From: M3007 sp964550795
GTDB lineage: Bacteria; Bacteroidota; Bacteroidia; Chitinophagales; Saprospiraceae
Direction: 5' to 3'
NCBI GenBank assembly: GCA_964550795.1
Contig: CAZKBH010000027.1
Span: 5,460 to 69,459, forward strand
DNA: 64,000 bases
This document shows, in pieces, positions 35,375 through 44,983 of the stretch. Every line of letters begins with the position of its first letter. Positions within the stretch are counted from its first letter, which is position 1. The position numbers and the translations under genes are program-made. The notes under the pieces are model-generated. The model saw only the letters and a program-made list of their open reading frames with translations, was not told the origin of the DNA and did not search any database.

Positions 35375-36349
35375 ATGAAAATCCCGCTACTTTCAGGCCT
35401 CACGCTTGCTAATCTTTGGAAAAGAATCCTCGCGTTGTGGAGTCTTATCCGCTTGTCTGCCGAGGAATTTATTGAAGACAACGGACTTAAGTTAAGCGCG
35501 TCACTTTCTTATTACACCCTCTTCTCCATGGCCCCCATGCTAATCATCGTTATCGCGATTGGCAGTATTCTATTGGGAAAAGAAGCGGCTGAGGGCTATC
35601 TATACCTTCAATTTGAAGGACTTATAGGCAAAATGGGTGCCTTACAGTTGCAAGAAATGATCAACAATGTCCGAATTTCCGGCGACACACCTTGGGTAAC
35701 CGTGGTTGGTGTAGCCACTTTTTTTATTGGTGCTACGGGCGTTTTTATTGAAATCCAGGATTCTATCAATACCATTTGGTCTATCAAAGCAAAGCCCAAA
35801 AGAGGCTGGGTGCGGTTTATTATGACGCGTATCCTATCCTTTTCGATGGTGGTTGGTATTGGTTTTTTATTGATGGTATCCCTTGTGCTGAGTGCCGTAC
35901 TCACTATGATGGACGGCTGGATATTAGCCAATTTGAGTGCCTTCGCATGGCTGGCTTACATCCTCAGTTATGTAATCGGGATGGGTGTCGTGATGCTTCT
36001 TTTTGCGGTGATTTTCAAGGTACTGCCGGATGCGCAATTAAAATGGCGCGATGTGCTGATTGGTGCATTTTTTACGAGCGTACTGTTTTTGATCGGTAAA
36101 TATCTTATCAACCTCTATCTCAGTCGTTCGAGTACGGTTTCGGCCTACGGCGCGGCGGGGGCAGTGGTGCTCATTATTTTATGGGTATATTATTCTGCCA
36201 TTATCCTTTATCTGGGTGCGGAATTTACAAAAGTGTATGCCAACAAACATGGAGGCAAAATCAAACCCCGCGGGTTTGCCGTTTTTGTGGAACACAAGGA
36301 AGTGGTGGCGGAGAAAATGGTGTTGGCTACGGAGGAACAAAAAGTGTAG
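35375..36349 (+). CDS. YihY/UPF0761 family membrane protein
   Basis: A 324-residue inner-membrane protein with six predicted spans. The YihY/BrkB core is visible: LSASLSYYTLFSMAPMLIIVIAIGSILLG, the amphipathic region GKMGALQLQEMINNV, SINTIWSIKAKPKRGW, FKVLPDAQLKWRDVLIGAFFTSVLF and YGAAGAVVLIILWVYYSAIILYLGAEFTKVYA. It is often called ribonuclease BN-like by mistake; no RNase function applies. The transport role is unresolved. The stop is 6 bases before the oxidoreductase ATG, so the genes at 35223-37956 look like one operon. Confidence 0.92.
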   Translation: MKIPLLSGLTLANLWKRILALWSLIRLSAEEFIEDNGLKLSASLSYYTLFSMAPMLIIVIAIGSILLGKEAAEGYLYLQFEGLIGKMGALQLQEMINNVRISGDTPWVTVVGVATFFIGATGVFIEIQDSINTIWSIKAKPKRGWVRFIMTRILSFSMVVGIGFLLMVSLVLSAVLTMMDGWILANLSAFAWLAYILSYVIGMGVVMLLFAVIFKVLPDAQLKWRDVLIGAFFTSVLFLIGKYLINLYLSRSSTVSAYGAAGAVVLIILWVYYSAIILYLGAEFTKVYANKHGGKIKPRGFAVFVEHKEVVAEKMVLATEEQKV

Positions 36350-36355
36350 TCTACT

Positions 36356-37567
36356 ATGAATCTTCACACTCCTCACCCGTATTGGCTTCTAAAGAATGGT
36401 TTTCTTTGTGAATATCCCGCCCTCCGCCATCCTTTAAAAGTAGATTATCTCGTCATGGGTGGGGGCATTACCGGAGCGCTCACGGCTTGGTATTTGGCCC
36501 AAGCAGGGGTGTCTGTAGCGGTGGTAGATCGTCGGCACATTGGAATGGGAAGCACTTGTGCCAGCACCGCTTTATTGCAATATGAAATTGACGTGCCCAT
36601 GCACAAACTGGCCACTTTTGTCGGCAAAGCGAACGCTGCCCGAAGTTATCTGCTCTGCATTGAAGCCATTGACAAACTCGAACAGATTTGCGAAAAACTA
36701 CCCCTGTCAACTGGTTTCGAACGAAAACCCTCCATCTATTGTGCCAGTAAAAAAGCGGATTTAGAAGAATTAGACCTCGAATTTGCGATTCGACAGAAGC
36801 ACGACATTCGTGTGGAGCGTTGGGATAAAGCAGACGTTGTGCGCGCGTTTCCACATTTTCGGTCGCCGGGTGCCCTGTATTCCCCGCACGATGGTGCCCA
36901 GGTAGACGCCTATTCGCTCACGCATGCACTCTTGCAAGATGCGATCAAACAAGGGGCGCAGGTGTTCGATAAAACGGAAGTGGTGGACGTTCAATATGAA
37001 AAAACACAAGTGGTGCTGCATACCAATCATGGCTATTCTATTCGGGCAAAACAGTTGGTAATTGCCAGCGGATACGAGTCTCAAAATTATCTGGAGCAAA
37101 AAGTTACCCGTTTGCACTCTACTTACGCGCTGGTTAGTGAACCCCTTGACGGCGAGATGTGGCATCGGGACGCGCTGATTTGGGAAACCGCCCGCCCCTA
37201 TCTCTATTTTCGAACGACTCCTGACCGCAGGGTCTTGGTGGGCGGCAGAGATGAGCCTTTTTACAGCCCCGGCAAACGAGATAAGCTACTGACCAAAAAA
37301 GCCCAGTTGTTGGTAAAAGATATAGAAAAAAGATTTCCCTTGATGGCACCACTTCTAGTGGATTTCATTTGGGCCGGTACTTTCGCTGAAACCGCAGATG
37401 GGCTGCCCTATATCGGGACGGTGAAGGAGCGGCCACGCACTATTTTTGCTTTGGGTTTTGGCGGAAATGGTATTGTGTTTAGTCAGATCGCAGCAGAAAT
37501 TATCCGAGACTTCGCGCTTGGAAAAAAGAACCCCGATGCGCATATTTTTTCTTTTGAACGAACTTAG
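36356..37567 (+). CDS. FAD-dependent oxidoreductase (DAO family)
   Basis: A 403-residue flavoenzyme with an N-terminal FAD-binding Rossmann motif, YLVMGGGITGALTAWYLAQAG (starting near residue 31), VVDRRHIGMGSTCASTALLQYEID and a C-terminal GLPYIGTVKERPRTIFALGFGGNGIVFSQIAAEII. The family oxidises amines such as glycine or D-amino acids; the substrate is not evident. A second-domain strand region (TYALVSEPLDGEMWHRDALIWE) is typical. It lies in the YihY operon. Confidence 0.9.
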   Translation: MNLHTPHPYWLLKNGFLCEYPALRHPLKVDYLVMGGGITGALTAWYLAQAGVSVAVVDRRHIGMGSTCASTALLQYEIDVPMHKLATFVGKANAARSYLLCIEAIDKLEQICEKLPLSTGFERKPSIYCASKKADLEELDLEFAIRQKHDIRVERWDKADVVRAFPHFRSPGALYSPHDGAQVDAYSLTHALLQDAIKQGAQVFDKTEVVDVQYEKTQVVLHTNHGYSIRAKQLVIASGYESQNYLEQKVTRLHSTYALVSEPLDGEMWHRDALIWETARPYLYFRTTPDRRVLVGGRDEPFYSPGKRDKLLTKKAQLLVKDIEKRFPLMAPLLVDFIWAGTFAETADGLPYIGTVKERPRTIFALGFGGNGIVFSQIAAEIIRDFALGKKNPDAHIFSFERT

Positions 37568-37578
37568 TAAAAATAATT

Positions 37579-37956
37579 ATGGCGCTCTCTCTTCAAATTA
37601 TCTGGCTTTTTATACTGGCAATGCCTATTGCAAGCATCACATGGACGGTTACCCATGAAGAAGTATTCAAAGAACCTAGAAACTATTGTGTTACAAGAGG
37701 TCAGCAGGGTGTTAGTTTGTTGGAAAGAAAGTTTTTTTATCTATTCACTTGTGAGTTTTGTTTTAGCCATTATGTGGTTATTCTTATTCTATTTCTGACG
37801 GATTACAAACTTTTGATGGCCAATTGGCTCGGTTATGTCATTGCCGGGTTTTCTCTGGTATGGCTAGCGAACCTTTATATGAGCTTGTTTGCATTGATTC
37901 GTCAAAATATTAAGAAGGAGAAGGTTGAGATTGAGATGATGGAGAATGGACGCTGA
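37579..37956 (+). CDS. Small membrane protein of unknown function
   Basis: A 125-residue protein with three predicted spans: LQIIWLFILAMPIASITWTV, YVVILILFLTD preceded by FYLFTCEFCFSHYV, and LGYVIAGFSLVWLANLYMSLFALI. The CEFC motif next to a span recalls the Cys pair in some DUF1360-type membrane proteins, but overall similarity is low. It ends in a charged tail. It starts 11 bases after the oxidoreductase stop. Confidence 0.68.
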   Translation: MALSLQIIWLFILAMPIASITWTVTHEEVFKEPRNYCVTRGQQGVSLLERKFFYLFTCEFCFSHYVVILILFLTDYKLLMANWLGYVIAGFSLVWLANLYMSLFALIRQNIKKEKVEIEMMENGR

Positions 37957-38013
37957 TTTGTCTGAACTACTTACCACAACAGAAAAATTGATTCATTGCG
38001 AATTGTTTATTGC

Positions 38014-38021
38014 TATCTTTG
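38014..38021 (+). promoter_or_regulatory. Bacteroidota -7 box (TATCTTTG)
   Basis: TATCTTTG, 60 bases before the GTG at 38082 of the large hybrid kinase gene. The transcript would begin with the hairpin at 38043-38075. Confidence 0.55.
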
Positions 38022-38042
38022 CTATAATTCAACGCACTACAC

Positions 38043-38075
38043 AGACTTTCCAAGTTTTTAAAACTTGGAAAGTCT
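38043..38075 (+). repeat. Leader hairpin, AGACTTTCCAAGTTTT arms
   Basis: Perfect 16-base arms (38043-38058 and 38060-38075) with a single-base loop, between the -7 box and the start codon of the hybrid kinase gene. It could hide the start region or act as an attenuator; it belongs structurally to the near-loopless hairpin class. Confidence 0.75.
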
Positions 38076-38081
38076 ATCTCT

Positions 38082-41000
38082 GTGAAAACACCCATTGGTC
38101 CTAAAAGTAACCCTGTTGGCACGCGCCTATACTGGCGCCATCTGTTCCCTATTGTCGCGAACAGAAAAAACATGCAATCTATGAAGACGGTCGATACTCC
38201 GAAAGATAAAAAATCACTTTCTAAAAGAGCCCCGCAGCTGCAAACCAGCCCCGGCGGAAAGGATGCGTCGATTCCGCCTTCTAAAGCTAAGGGCACACCG
38301 CGCCTCCCGAAAAAAAGCAAAAACTCCCTGAATCCGTTTCCGGTAGTCGCCATTGGTGCATCTGCAGGCGGCTTGGAAGCAATCACAGAACTTTTAAAAA
38401 ACCTCTCGCCCACTACGGGTATGGCATTTATTTACGTGCAGCATCTGAGCCCCGACCATAAAAGTTTGCTTCCCGAAATTTTGTCGAAGTTAACGCCGAT
38501 GAAAGTGCAGGAGATAGATGATATGGAAAAGATGGAGCCCGACAATGTGTATGTAATACCGCACAATAAAGAAATTGAGGTGGTGGACGGACATATTCAA
38601 TTGCTTCCACGGATTAAAACCAAAAGTTCAAATCTTTCTATTGATATTCTTTTCTCCTCTTTAGCCGAAACGCACAAAGAAAATGTGATTGGCGTGGTTT
38701 TATCCGGTAGTGCCAGTGATGGTACTCGTGGATTGAAAGAAATAAAACTAGCCGGAGGTATCACGTTTGCCCAGGATGAATCCGCTAAGTTTAACAGCAT
38801 GCCAAAATCTGCCATTGCGGAAGGAGTGGTTGATTTTGTGTTATCGCCTAAAGAAATTGCGGAAGAATTAGCTTGGATGAGCCAACATCCGGTGGCAAAG
38901 AGACCGGCCGCAAAACCAGCACCAGATGCTGAAATGGAGGAACGTAATGCAGACCCAAGACGTACCCCGGAGGATGAAATTGAAAACAGCGATCCAGACT
39001 TAAAAAACATCCTTAAGCTGGTATTTAAGCGCAAGCGGGTTGATTTCAGCCACTACAAAATGAGCACCATCAAGCGGCGAATACTCCGTAGGATGTTGAT
39101 GCATAAGATAAAAAGTATTAAGCAATACGCGGAATATTTAGAGCAAACAGAGGGTGAGGTGGATCTGCTTTATCAGGATTTACTCATCAATGTGAGCGAT
39201 TTTTTCAGGGATACCGAAGCTTTCGCGCATTTAAAAAGCGCCGTGTTGCCCAAATTGCTAAAAAATAGCGATGCAAGTAAACCCTTGCGTATCTGGGTGG
39301 CTGCCTGCGCCACGGGGGAAGAAGTTTATTCTATTGCTATTTTGTTGTTTGAATTACAAGGGAGCAAAGGCATTAACTTACCCTTCCAGATTTTCGCCTC
39401 CGATCTCAGCGCGGAAGCATTAAATATAGCCCGGAATGGTGAATACTCAGCCCAACAAGTTAAAAACATATCCCCAAGACGCCTTCAGCAGTTTTTTACA
39501 AAGAGCAATGATCATTATCGCATCTCTAAATATTTGCGGGATATGTGTGTGTTTGCTCAACACAATATCCTGAGCGATCCTCCTTTTTCGCGCATGGATT
39601 TAATCAGTTGTCGTAACTTTCTCATTTATCTTGGCACAAGTGCCCAGAAAAAAGCCCTGACAACCTTTCATTACGCCCTCAATGAAAGCGGATACCTGAT
39701 GCTTGGCAAATCCGAAACTATTGGAAACTCCACGGCGCTTTTTACAATCCTGAATAAAAAACACAAAGTTTATACACGCAAAAAAAATTCAGGGGTACTT
39801 CGCATACACAATCTGACCTCACAGATTTCAGCGGCTCCACAACCCGAAAAAAACGATGTCGCAGCTACGGTGTATAAAAAATTACCTGCCACCTCGGTGG
39901 GCAATCCAGGCATTGCGTTTGATGCGATGCTCCTTGCGAACTATGTGCCTGCAAGTGTGGTCATCAACCATGATCTGGAAATCCTTCAGTTTAGGGGGTC
40001 AACCGCGCTGTATCTCCAGCACACGGCGGGCAAAGCCAGTTTTAATGTGCTAAAAATGGCGCATGTAGAAATCACGTTTGAGCTGCGCAACACCATCCAT
40101 CAGGCGATTAAAACAAAAAAAGTGGTGCGCAAAATGGGCATAGAAATGGAGCGGGACGTGGAAGCGAATACCATGCGAATGGTCAACATAGAAGTAGCGC
40201 CGCTCATTATTGAAGGGGAAGAGCCGTTGTTGGTCATTGTTTTTACCGGGCAGCAAGTGCAAATTGTGGAAACGCCGGGCACTATCGGGAAAAATAATAC
40301 GGTTGCAAAGGATCGGAGGATAAAAAAATTGGAAGATGAACTGGCGGCTGCGCGTGCCTACATGGGGGTTATCACGCACGATCAGGAAGCGGCCAATGAA
40401 GAACTGCAGAGCAACAATGAAGAGATTATTTCCAGCAACGAAGAATTGCAAAGCCTGAACGAAGAACTGGAAACTTCCAAAGAAGAAATTGAATCTACCA
40501 ATGAAGAACTGAGTACTACCAATCAGGAACTATACGCTCGGATCCATGAAATAGAAGAATTATACACTTACTATGAAGCAATTCTATCTACGTTTCATGA
40601 GCCAATGCTCATCCTCGATAAAAACATTCGGATTAAATCAGCCAACAAATCATTTTGCCAAAAATTTCATGTCAAGGAGGAAGAAATTATTGGCGCATCC
40701 CTGTTCAAACTGGGCGATAATCATTGGAATCTTTCTGGTCTGCGTGAAAAAATCGAAGACATTATCCCCAATAACATCAGTTTTCACGACTATGAGGTAG
40801 AGAACACTTTTCCAACTATAGGCAAAAGAACAATGTTGCTCAACGCGCACCGCATTATTCAACAAAGAAAAAATGAGGAATTAATCGTACTTACCATTGC
40901 CGACATTACCGAAGTCAAAAAATTGGCAATGGAAGTAGAAGAGCAAGAGCGAAAAGTATTGGAAGAGGCCAAAATAAATGCAGAATTAAAAGTGAAAATG

Positions 41001-42137
41001 GCAGAAACCGCCTTGCAGGCCAAACAACAGTTTCTGTCAAACATGAGCCACGAGATCCGAACCCCCATGAATGCGATTGTCGGGTTTACGAATGTGGTGT
41101 TAAAAACAGATTTGAGTGATTCACAAAAGGAATACATCAATGCCATTAAATTATCGGGCGACGCATTGATTGTTTTAATCAATGACATTCTGGACCTCGC
41201 CAAAGTAGATGCCGGTAAAATGACCTTTGATCGGGTGGCCTTTGACTTGCCCGCTTCTATGTCTTCTATACTCCAACTATTTGAATCAAAAATAGAAGAA
41301 AAGAATCTGAAATTGATCAAAGAGATTGATGAAAAAATCCCATCCGTTTTAATCGGTGATTCCATACACCTGCGTCAAATCATTTTAAATCTGGTTAGCA
41401 ATGCGGTTAAATTTACTTCCGTAGGAGAGATTACGCTGAATATCAGTCTATTGGAAGAACATGCCGAAAATGTTGTCCTAAAGTTCGCGCTAACCGACAC
41501 GGGCATTGGAATTCCTAAAAACAGGCAAGAGCAAATATTCAATATATTTGAACAAGCCCACAAAGATAGAAACAGTTCACACGAAGGGACAGGCTTGGGA
41601 CTAGCCATCGTAAAACAACTCATTGAACAACAGGGTGGAACGATTGCTGTGGAAAGTGAGCCAGGAAAAGGATCTACGTTCAGTTTCGTGTTGAGTTTTG
41701 AGAAAGTAAACGACCATGAAGCGGTTTCGCCTGTAACCACTGAACCGGTATTTTCAGTGCCAAAAGTCTCGGATGTTGCACGGGTTTTGGTGGCTGAAGA
41801 CGTGTTGTTGAATCAACTACTGATTAAAATTATCGTGGCCGAATTCGGCTTTGAGGTAGATGTGGCGAGCAATGGTAAAGTTGCCGTTGAGATGCTGCAA
41901 AAAAAGCACTATGATATTATATTGATGGACCTACACATGCCCGAAATGAACGGGTTTGAGGCAACTACTTTTATCCGCCAAAAATTGCGATCCAATATTC
42001 CTATTATCGCATTAACCGCCGATGTGACAACCGTTGACCTGGAAAAATGTAAAGAAATTGGGATGAATGATTATATCTCTAAACCGATTGATGAGAAATT
42101 GTTGTACACGAAAATTATGGAGTTTATTAAGCCTTGA
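38082..42137 (+). CDS. CheB-CheR-PAS-histidine kinase-receiver hybrid
   Basis: A 1351-residue signalling protein. CheB methylesterase domain about 85-275 (GASAGG at 92-97, SASDGTRG); CheR methyltransferase about 300-570 (ACATGEE for SAM). A long Asn/Glu coiled coil (EELQSNNEEIISSNEELQSL) and a PAS domain follow. The histidine kinase has phospho-acceptor His990 (NMSHEIRTPMN), an N-box (NLVSNAVKFT), DTGIGIP and GTGLGLAI. The C-terminal receiver has Asp1283 (ILMDLHMPEMNG). The CheB part has no receiver of its own. No chemotaxis or flagellar genes are nearby, so it probably modifies or senses something other than chemoreceptors. GTG at 38082 or ATG at 38172 could be the start. Confidence 0.93.
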   Translation: MKTPIGPKSNPVGTRLYWRHLFPIVANRKNMQSMKTVDTPKDKKSLSKRAPQLQTSPGGKDASIPPSKAKGTPRLPKKSKNSLNPFPVVAIGASAGGLEAITELLKNLSPTTGMAFIYVQHLSPDHKSLLPEILSKLTPMKVQEIDDMEKMEPDNVYVIPHNKEIEVVDGHIQLLPRIKTKSSNLSIDILFSSLAETHKENVIGVVLSGSASDGTRGLKEIKLAGGITFAQDESAKFNSMPKSAIAEGVVDFVLSPKEIAEELAWMSQHPVAKRPAAKPAPDAEMEERNADPRRTPEDEIENSDPDLKNILKLVFKRKRVDFSHYKMSTIKRRILRRMLMHKIKSIKQYAEYLEQTEGEVDLLYQDLLINVSDFFRDTEAFAHLKSAVLPKLLKNSDASKPLRIWVAACATGEEVYSIAILLFELQGSKGINLPFQIFASDLSAEALNIARNGEYSAQQVKNISPRRLQQFFTKSNDHYRISKYLRDMCVFAQHNILSDPPFSRMDLISCRNFLIYLGTSAQKKALTTFHYALNESGYLMLGKSETIGNSTALFTILNKKHKVYTRKKNSGVLRIHNLTSQISAAPQPEKNDVAATVYKKLPATSVGNPGIAFDAMLLANYVPASVVINHDLEILQFRGSTALYLQHTAGKASFNVLKMAHVEITFELRNTIHQAIKTKKVVRKMGIEMERDVEANTMRMVNIEVAPLIIEGEEPLLVIVFTGQQVQIVETPGTIGKNNTVAKDRRIKKLEDELAAARAYMGVITHDQEAANEELQSNNEEIISSNEELQSLNEELETSKEEIESTNEELSTTNQELYARIHEIEELYTYYEAILSTFHEPMLILDKNIRIKSANKSFCQKFHVKEEEIIGASLFKLGDNHWNLSGLREKIEDIIPNNISFHDYEVENTFPTIGKRTMLLNAHRIIQQRKNEELIVLTIADITEVKKLAMEVEEQERKVLEEAKINAELKVKMAETALQAKQQFLSNMSHEIRTPMNAIVGFTNVVLKTDLSDSQKEYINAIKLSGDALIVLINDILDLAKVDAGKMTFDRVAFDLPASMSSILQLFESKIEEKNLKLIKEIDEKIPSVLIGDSIHLRQIILNLVSNAVKFTSVGEITLNISLLEEHAENVVLKFALTDTGIGIPKNRQEQIFNIFEQAHKDRNSSHEGTGLGLAIVKQLIEQQGGTIAVESEPGKGSTFSFVLSFEKVNDHEAVSPVTTEPVFSVPKVSDVARVLVAEDVLLNQLLIKIIVAEFGFEVDVASNGKVAVEMLQKKHYDIILMDLHMPEMNGFEATTFIRQKLRSNIPIIALTADVTTVDLEKCKEIGMNDYISKPIDEKLLYTKIMEFIKP

Positions 42138-42166
42138 TGAGCTTGTAATCATCCCTGATCAAGGCT
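42130..42166. terminator. Bidirectional terminator
   Basis: AGCCTTGAT (42130-42138) and ATCAAGGCT (42158-42166) pair across the junction of the convergent genes ending at 42137 and 42149; the arms overlap both stops. Confidence 0.4.
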
Positions 42167-43168
42167 ATCCTTTACAGCGGCTTTTTCCGCTTTATTTTTC
42201 TTCTTGAAATAGCGGCGCAATAGAATATTATCCTGCGCAGCCCTCAAATTCTCATCCAACTTTTCCGATCCACCTTCCAGATTTTTGAGCGTTGCCTTGA
42301 GGTGCGTGGCCGATGCTTCATCATAAAGCAATACGCCCAGCGGCGAGCTTTGATTGTCTAATTTACTGGTGGCTACGTTCACATGATTGCTGGCGGACTT
42401 CAAATTTTCTGTGACCTCCCTTGCCGTGGTGGTGAGTTGTTTCAATTGTTGTACGGATGCTTGGACATCTTTAAATACAGTGGTATCCGTAACTAAATCA
42501 TTGGCCAGCGACCCCTCCTGATTGAGTTTTATGCCATAAGTAGAAATAGAGGCCGTTAGTTTTTCAGCGTGTGCCGACGAGCGTTGCAAGGACGCAAGTG
42601 TGGTGCCCAAACTATTGTACAACGTCTCATCATTCAATAGTTTTCCCACGGTTCCCTCTCCTCCGGCTATTTTTTTACTAATAGATTTAAAATCAGTAGT
42701 AATGGCCAACAGGTTTTCATTGTTTTCACGCAAGGTGCTCAACATCTCTTCTGTAGATTCTATTTTTTCGATACCCAAGACGTCTCCTTCCTCCGCTAGT
42801 GGTGCCATATCAGTGCCGCCATAAATGACAATGATTTTATTGCCAATCAATCCGTCGGTGCTGATCTTCATTTTCGAGTCTTTTCGGATATATTGTCGCG
42901 CTTTTTCATCGATTTTGACATTCACCAGCACTTGAGATTTTCCGTGAAAACCCAGCTCATGCACCGTGCCAATTTTTACGCCTGAAAACCAGACATTGTT
43001 CCCTGCTTGTAATCCATTGACATCCTCGAAAATAGCGGTCAGGTGAATTTTTCTGACAAAGGTGTTGCGCAGGTTTCCGATGGCCAGAATACCCGCCAGG
43101 AGAAATACCAAGCCCAAGACGATGAATAGTCCTACGATCACTGCACGCTTATTGGATGCTGTCTTCAT
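42149..43168 (-). CDS. mlaD: MlaD family lipid-transport substrate-binding protein
   Basis: A 339-residue periplasmic protein anchored by one N-terminal span (VIVGLFIVLGLVFLLAGILAI). The MCE domain follows (about 38-120: FEDVNGLQAGNNVWFSGVKIGTV, DGLIGNKIIVIYGG). The C-terminal 190 residues are helical, as in tunnel-forming MCE rings. Last gene of mlaE-mlaF-mlaD; the spacing to mlaF is 2 bases. The complex moves phospholipids between the outer and inner membrane. Confidence 0.9.
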   Translation of the reverse strand: MKTASNKRAVIVGLFIVLGLVFLLAGILAIGNLRNTFVRKIHLTAIFEDVNGLQAGNNVWFSGVKIGTVHELGFHGKSQVLVNVKIDEKARQYIRKDSKMKISTDGLIGNKIIVIYGGTDMAPLAEEGDVLGIEKIESTEEMLSTLRENNENLLAITTDFKSISKKIAGGEGTVGKLLNDETLYNSLGTTLASLQRSSAHAEKLTASISTYGIKLNQEGSLANDLVTDTTVFKDVQASVQQLKQLTTTAREVTENLKSASNHVNVATSKLDNQSSPLGVLLYDEASATHLKATLKNLEGGSEKLDENLRAAQDNILLRRYFKKKNKAEKAAVKDSLDQG

Positions 43169-43170
43169 AA

Positions 43171-43944
43171 CTATTGAATGAAATTGTAATTGAAAAATTC
43201 TTTAGCCTGTTTTTCATCTGTATCAAAAGCCTCCTCGAAGCTCCCTGCATGGGTGAATTTACCGTCTAATAACATAGCAACTCGGTCGCCAGTAGCTTTG
43301 GCACAGGTCAGGTCGTGGGTAATAATGATTGAGCTGGCGTTATAACGTTTCTGCACTTCATTGATCAGGTTATTGATTTCCACACAGGTAATGGGATCTA
43401 GACCAGCGGTTGGTTCATCATACAGCATAATTTCCGGCTTTAACATTAAAGTTCGGGCAATGCCGATCCTTTTCCGCTGTCCGCCCGAAAGGTCTGAAGG
43501 CATCACGTTGATTTTATCCAAAAGTCCAACTGCGTCGAGGGTTTCTTCCACCATCGTGTCAACTTCCTTTTTACCAATGGACCTGTTGGTACGGGTCAAT
43601 GGGAATTCCAGGTTTTCGCGCACACTCATACTGTCGTACAAGGCACTGCTTTGGAATGAAAAGCCGATTTTCATGCGCAGTTCGCGCATCTGTTTTTCGC
43701 TTAATTGTTCCACATCTCTACCCAGTACCTTTACACTGCCTTCATCGGGCAAAAGCAGGCCGGAAATAATCTTAATCAACACCGATTTACCACTTCCCGA
43801 GCGCCCCAGTACCACCACATTTTCGCCCTTAAAAACATCCAGATCAATACCACGTAAAACCTCTAATTCCCCAAAAGATTTATGCAATCCTTTAATGGAA
43901 ATAACGATTTCTCCTGTATCTATTTGCGCTGCTTTATGTTCCAT
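43171..43944 (-). CDS. mlaF: MlaF ABC-transporter ATPase
   Basis: A 257-residue ATPase with Walker A GRSGSGKSVLIK, signature LSGGQRKRIGIARTL and Walker B IMLYDEPTAGLDP, plus the Q-loop in GFSFQSSALYDSMSVRENLEFPL. The length and the DSMSV segment are typical of MlaF. The gene is between mlaE and mlaD with gaps of 6 and 2 bases, so one operon. Powers lipid transport across the envelope. Confidence 0.95.
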   Translation of the reverse strand: MEHKAAQIDTGEIVISIKGLHKSFGELEVLRGIDLDVFKGENVVVLGRSGSGKSVLIKIISGLLLPDEGSVKVLGRDVEQLSEKQMRELRMKIGFSFQSSALYDSMSVRENLEFPLTRTNRSIGKKEVDTMVEETLDAVGLLDKINVMPSDLSGGQRKRIGIARTLMLKPEIMLYDEPTAGLDPITCVEINNLINEVQKRYNASSIIITHDLTCAKATGDRVAMLLDGKFTHAGSFEEAFDTDEKQAKEFFNYNFIQ

Positions 43945-43950
43945 AATGAT

Positions 43951-44733
43951 TTAAAAATACCGGATCCAGTTGGATATTTGAACAATAATCAGTTCCTCTA
44001 CAAAAATCAGGAACATAGAAAGCACCACCGATGCATTGGCAGCTTTACCCACCCCTTGCGTCCCCTTTTCGGCATTATAACCTTTATAACTTGCTACCAT
44101 GCCAATAGTAAAACCAAACGATAGGGCTTTAACTACAGAAGTACCCACATCCAGGAAGCTTACTTGCGAAAAGGCCTCCGCGATAAACGTGGGGAAGCTG
44201 GTTTTTTCATGCATATAGATGTTCAGAAATGAACCCATCATACCTACGGTAGTGCAATAAAAAGCCAGAATTGGAATCATGATGGTGGTTGCCATCACCC
44301 GAGTCACCACCAGAAACTTAAAAGGATCGGTTCCAGAGACCTCCATGGCATCAATTTGTTCTGTCACGCGCATGGAGCCAAGTTCCGCACCGATATTAGA
44401 GCCAACCTTGCCGGCGCTAATCAATGCCGTCACGAGCGGAGCCAAAGCCCTTATCATAGCAATCGCAATCAAAGAAGGCAACCAGGAAGTGGCACCGAAG
44501 GCGACCAAAGAAGGGCGGGACTGTTTGGTAAACACCATACCGACCACAAAACCAGTAAGGGTTATGAGCGGCAAGGATTTTACGCCAACTTCATAACATT
44601 GATAGACGATTTCACGAAATTCAAAGGGTCTTTGAAATGCTTGTTTGAAAAATCGAGCAATAAATTTATAGGCATTGTAAACGCCTAAAAACATATCGTC
44701 TAATTTTCCAGTGAGTATATGTTTTCTCGGCAT
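43951..44733 (-). CDS. mlaE: MlaE permease
   Basis: A 260-residue inner-membrane permease with five or six spans and the MlaE hallmark ALAPLVTALISAGKVGSNIGAELGSMRVTEQIDAMEVSGTDPFKFLVVTRVMA. First gene of the operon that continues to mlaD. No mlaB or mlaC is in the window, as is common in Bacteroidota. No clear -7 box was found in the 250-bp spacer 44734-44983. Confidence 0.95.
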   Translation of the reverse strand: MPRKHILTGKLDDMFLGVYNAYKFIARFFKQAFQRPFEFREIVYQCYEVGVKSLPLITLTGFVVGMVFTKQSRPSLVAFGATSWLPSLIAIAMIRALAPLVTALISAGKVGSNIGAELGSMRVTEQIDAMEVSGTDPFKFLVVTRVMATTIMIPILAFYCTTVGMMGSFLNIYMHEKTSFPTFIAEAFSQVSFLDVGTSVVKALSFGFTIGMVASYKGYNAEKGTQGVGKAANASVVLSMFLIFVEELIIVQISNWIRYF

Positions 44734-44880
44734 AACAACAATTTCCTAAGGTATTCGAAGCGTGAAATGAGCGTGTATGGTTGATTAATCCGATTGAACG
44801 GATTTCAAAATGTAAAGGTGCGGGCTAAACCAAAACGGACTGTTACACAATTGTCTGCAAGAATTACAACATTCACACAT

Positions 44881-44945
44881 AAATCATAGTCCAGACAAAA
44901 TCTCAGTCCCAACCACACCAATCAAAAAAATCATAGTTCAGACAA
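44881..44945. repeat. Two AAATCATAGTYCAGACAA repeats
   Basis: AAATCATAGT(C/T)CAGACAA at 44881-44898 and 44928-44945, in the divergent spacer before the YigZ gene. A related word (AATCATAGT) is in the fbp leader near 11320. Confidence 0.5.
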
Positions 44946-44970
44946 GCAAATCACAGTCAAGATCACAGGC

Positions 44971-44978
44971 TATCTTTG
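44971..44978 (+). promoter_or_regulatory. Bacteroidota -7 box (TATCTTTG)
   Basis: TATCTTTG ends only 5 bases before the GTG at 44984, so the mRNA would be nearly leaderless. Confidence 0.5.
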
Positions 44979-44983
44979 CCCCC

